From an uncultured Pseudomonadota bacterium (GTDB taxonomy: Bacteria; Myxococcota_A; UBA796; GCA-2862545), in NCBI GenBank assembly GCA_937891875.1, contig CALATR010000557.1, positions 1-7,505 on the forward strand: a stretch of DNA of 7,505 bases, read 5' to 3'. The notes under the pieces were generated by a model. It ran no database searches, had not been told where the DNA came from, and was given only the letters and a program-made list of their open reading frames with translations. Positions 5,400 through 7,505 of this stretch are shown here, in pieces; the first letter of the stretch is position 1, and the number at the start of each line of letters is the position of its first letter. A program made the translations under genes and the position numbers.

Positions 5400-7505
5400 T
5401 CAGCTCACCAGCCGCGTCGCCAGCACAGCCTGCTGGGCCGCGAGCGGGTCGATCGGGTGCTGCACGCGGCCGGCCCAGGCGATGGCCAGGCGGCAGGCCT
5501 CGATGAGCAGGACTCCGCGGGCGTGGGGATCGCCCTGGATGGCTTGCTCGACCAGGGGGGAGCGGCGCAGGGTGAGGCGGCAGTGGCTGGCGTCGGACAG
5601 GTGGCCGAGCTGCATGACCGGGCGCTGGGCGTCCTCGGAGGCGGAGCAGCGCACGCCGGGGAGCTGGGCGGACAGGGCGCGCTGGAGCGGTCCGGTGATG
5701 AAGCCGTAGAGGTCCTTCGCCTCCTCGAGGTGGGCGACCTCGCCGGTGCGGAGGTGGGGCGGGGTGGCGTCGGCGCCGTCGGGGGCGACCGGGCGGGTCT
5801 CGGGGTCTGCCTCGAGCCAGTCCAGCACGGTGCCCCAGGGGCTGCCATCGGGCAGGTCGACCGGGACGCGGGCCGCCAGGTTGCGTGCGAGGCCTGGTCC
5901 GAGGCTGCCCTGGCGAGCGTGGGCGCGCTGGGCGAACCGGGTGGCGTAGGCGCGGGCGGCGCGCAGGGCGGGCTCGGGGAGATCGGCGTCGAGCCGGCGC
6001 AGCAGCTGCTGGTAGAGCTGCATGCCGGAGAAGTGCAGCAGCTCGGACTGGGCGCGGGAGAGCTCGGCGGCGCCGGTGAGGTGGAGCAGGCCGTGGCAGG
6101 GCACCCGGGCGGTGAAGCCGGGGAGCACGGTCAGTGAATCGCCAGCTTCGAGCAGCACTCCGGGCGTGGGGTCGAAGGGGGCGCGCAGGCCGAGCCAGCC
6201 GCGGAGGCCGGCGTGGCGCACGGGCAGGGTGACCAGCCACCCCTCGCCCTCCAGCGCGTCGTCCCACAGCTCGGGGTGGTCGTCGAGGAGCAGGTGCAGG
6301 CGGGTGCTGTGGCTGCGGGCGTGGAGCTGCTCCAGCAGGGTCAGCTCGTCCAGGGTGACGGGCACGACGCCGACCTCGTCGGTGGAGGCGCCGCCGCGGG
6401 CGACCAGGCGCAGGCCCGGGTCCGACAGCCAGCCGGAGAGGGGACGGGCGCGTCCGCCGGTGTCGCGCAGGCCCACGTCGCCGAGGCGCTTGCCGACCGC
6501 AGCCAGCCGCATCGACGCGAGGCTGCCCAGCGATCGGGCCCGGTCTGCGCTCATGCCCTCGGGGCGGGTCTGCCAGTCGCCGTGACCCTGGGCGATCAGC
6601 AGCGAGACCATGGCCACCGCGCCGTCTGCGACTGCGCCGGGCCGGCTGCCCTCCCCGCTGCGGATCCACCGCGCGATCCCGGGACCCAGCCGCTCCAGCG
6701 CGGTCCAGCCCTCGGGAGGCGCGGGCTCCTCGAAGGCGGCGAACACCAGGATCAGCTCGTCCACGGAGGGGTCGCCGAGGTCGGCCATGGAGAGCGGGCG
6801 CCAGGACTCGACCCGGCGGCCGACCGCGGCCAGGGGCTGCTGCAGATCGGCGGGCACCAGCACGTGGCCGTAGCCGAAGCGGGCCTCGAGGGGCTCGACC
6901 ACGCTGCGATCAGCGGGATCGGCGAGGCGCACCACCCGTCCGGTGCCCTGCAGCTCGGCGAGGAGGGAGAGGGTGAGGGGAGTGCCGTCGCGCAGGGGGG
7001 CCAGGGGGGCCTCGAGGAGCTGGGCGGCGACCGGGAGCCAGGCGGCGGGGAAGCGGGGACGGACGTGGGCCGCGCCAGACGGGTCGCGCACGAGGTGCGG
7101 TCGTGCATGTTCCGCCAGCAACGCCAGCTCCAGGCGTCTGCGCCACGGGTCGTCGGCGTGGGTGTCCTGGGGTAGCAGGCGCCAGGCCTCGCGCTGGACC
7201 GCGTGGCGCAGGGCGGTGAGCAGGCGCCCGCCCAGCTCGACCGGGACGTCAGTCAGGTCGGCGACCACGGACACGTGCTGCAGGGGCAGGTCCAGGCGGG
7301 CGCAGGTCTCGGTCCGGTCGCGACGGACCAGCGCCAGCGGCACCCGCCCGGTGCCCTTGGACGTGTCCCACTGGGGCGCCATGCCGCCGGTGTGCAGGCG
7401 CAGGGTCAGCGGCATCACCCGCGGATTCGCCTCGCCCAGGAGGTGGACCTCGGCCTCGACCCGCACGCTGCGCACCCCGTGCCGACGCTCCATCGCGTGC
7501 TGCAC
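5400..7505 (-). CDS. Large protein of unknown family, N-terminus outside the window
   Basis: A minus-strand frame stays open from the right edge to a TGA at 5402-5400, giving at least 701 residues. The only edge-proximal candidate starts (GTG at 7505, ATG at 7493) lack a visible Shine-Dalgarno sequence, so the gene probably begins beyond the window. Composition is normal for a folded soluble protein in a GC-rich genome: Leu, Ala, Arg, Asp and Glu are balanced, with alternating beta-type stretches (for example VRVEAEVHLLG near the edge and SLTVLPGFTARVPCHGLLHL about 100 residues past the midpoint) and helical stretches. No membrane helix, signal peptide or clear catalytic motif is seen. The last 110 residues are helical and include RRSPLVEQAIQGDPHARGVL, then EACRLAIAWAGR. 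This tail faintly recalls large myxobacterial proteins with an N-terminal Hsp90-like ATPase domain, but that domain would lie outside the window and I cannot confirm it. The gene is convergent with the lipoprotein gene and shares the hairpin between them. Confidence 0.82.
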   Translation of the reverse strand: MQHAMERRHGVRSVRVEAEVHLLGEANPRVMPLTLRLHTGGMAPQWDTSKGTGRVPLALVRRDRTETCARLDLPLQHVSVVADLTDVPVELGGRLLTALRHAVQREAWRLLPQDTHADDPWRRRLELALLAEHARPHLVRDPSGAAHVRPRFPAAWLPVAAQLLEAPLAPLRDGTPLTLSLLAELQGTGRVVRLADPADRSVVEPLEARFGYGHVLVPADLQQPLAAVGRRVESWRPLSMADLGDPSVDELILVFAAFEEPAPPEGWTALERLGPGIARWIRSGEGSRPGAVADGAVAMVSLLIAQGHGDWQTRPEGMSADRARSLGSLASMRLAAVGKRLGDVGLRDTGGRARPLSGWLSDPGLRLVARGGASTDEVGVVPVTLDELTLLEQLHARSHSTRLHLLLDDHPELWDDALEGEGWLVTLPVRHAGLRGWLGLRAPFDPTPGVLLEAGDSLTVLPGFTARVPCHGLLHLTGAAELSRAQSELLHFSGMQLYQQLLRRLDADLPEPALRAARAYATRFAQRAHARQGSLGPGLARNLAARVPVDLPDGSPWGTVLDWLEADPETRPVAPDGADATPPHLRTGEVAHLEEAKDLYGFITGPLQRALSAQLPGVRCSASEDAQRPVMQLGHLSDASHCRLTLRRSPLVEQAIQGDPHARGVLLIEACRLAIAWAGRVQHPIDPLAAQQAVLATRLVS

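Noticed and set aside
5188..6669. 493-codon minus-strand open frame overlapping the large unknown gene
   Set aside because: It is Pro/Arg-rich low-complexity and would run through the terminator hairpin and the lipoprotein's 3' end; the other minus frame has normal protein composition.
6213..7175. 320-codon plus-strand open frame at the right side
   Set aside because: It is Gly/Ala/Gln/Val-rich, as expected from the complement of the minus-strand gene, with no ribosome binding site or domain.
1..7505. CRISPR array, tRNA/rRNA, transposon ends, phage or defence genes
   Set aside because: No spaced direct repeats, cloverleaf sequences, transposase motifs or recognisable defence domains were seen on either strand.

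Overview
The window is very GC-rich (roughly 70% by eye). It has tightly packed genes with G/C at most third codon positions, and start codons split between ATG and GTG. The most informative marker is a secreted lipoprotein with an acidic Thr/Gly/Asp linker, MopE-type Asp/Cys repeats and FG-GAP/VCBS propeller repeats. That style of protein is abundant in Myxococcota and related former Deltaproteobacteria, so this lineage is the best guess. No rRNA, tRNA or other lineage marker is present, so the taxonomy is inference.

Layout: (1) At the left edge, the first 30 codons of a minus-strand gene read out of the window (91 to 1). A 114-base gap follows, divergent to the next gene, in which I see no clear promoter. 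(2) A compact plus-strand cluster runs from 206 to 2706: a GatB/YqeY-domain protein, a 351-residue almost all-helical coiled-coil protein 19 bases later, and a 309-residue protein of unknown family 46 bases after that. The spacing suggests one operon, and a terminator-like nested hairpin with a short T-run follows the last stop. (3) A 227-base intergenic region carries several small inverted repeats, a duplicated CTTGAC...AACGGG element containing a perfect TTGACA, and a strong ribosome binding site that fixes a GTG start at 2934. (4) The GTG begins a 780-residue exported protein: lipoprotein-type signal, ASH-like Ig domain, three MopE-type repeats and a predicted seven-bladed calcium-binding propeller. 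Its stop codon lies in a 14-base triple tandem repeat, followed by a perfect 15-bp hairpin terminator. (5) From 5400 to the right edge, a convergent minus-strand gene encodes at least 701 residues of a large protein that I do not recognise. Its N-terminus lies outside the window.

Functionally, the only firm assignments are the YqeY domain and the extracellular propeller lipoprotein. The operon links YqeY to two uncharacterised proteins, which is the most useful lead on function here. The lipoprotein has its own signals on both sides and looks like an independent, probably well-expressed, surface or periplasmic protein. I see no mobile element, CRISPR array, phage gene or recognisable defence system.
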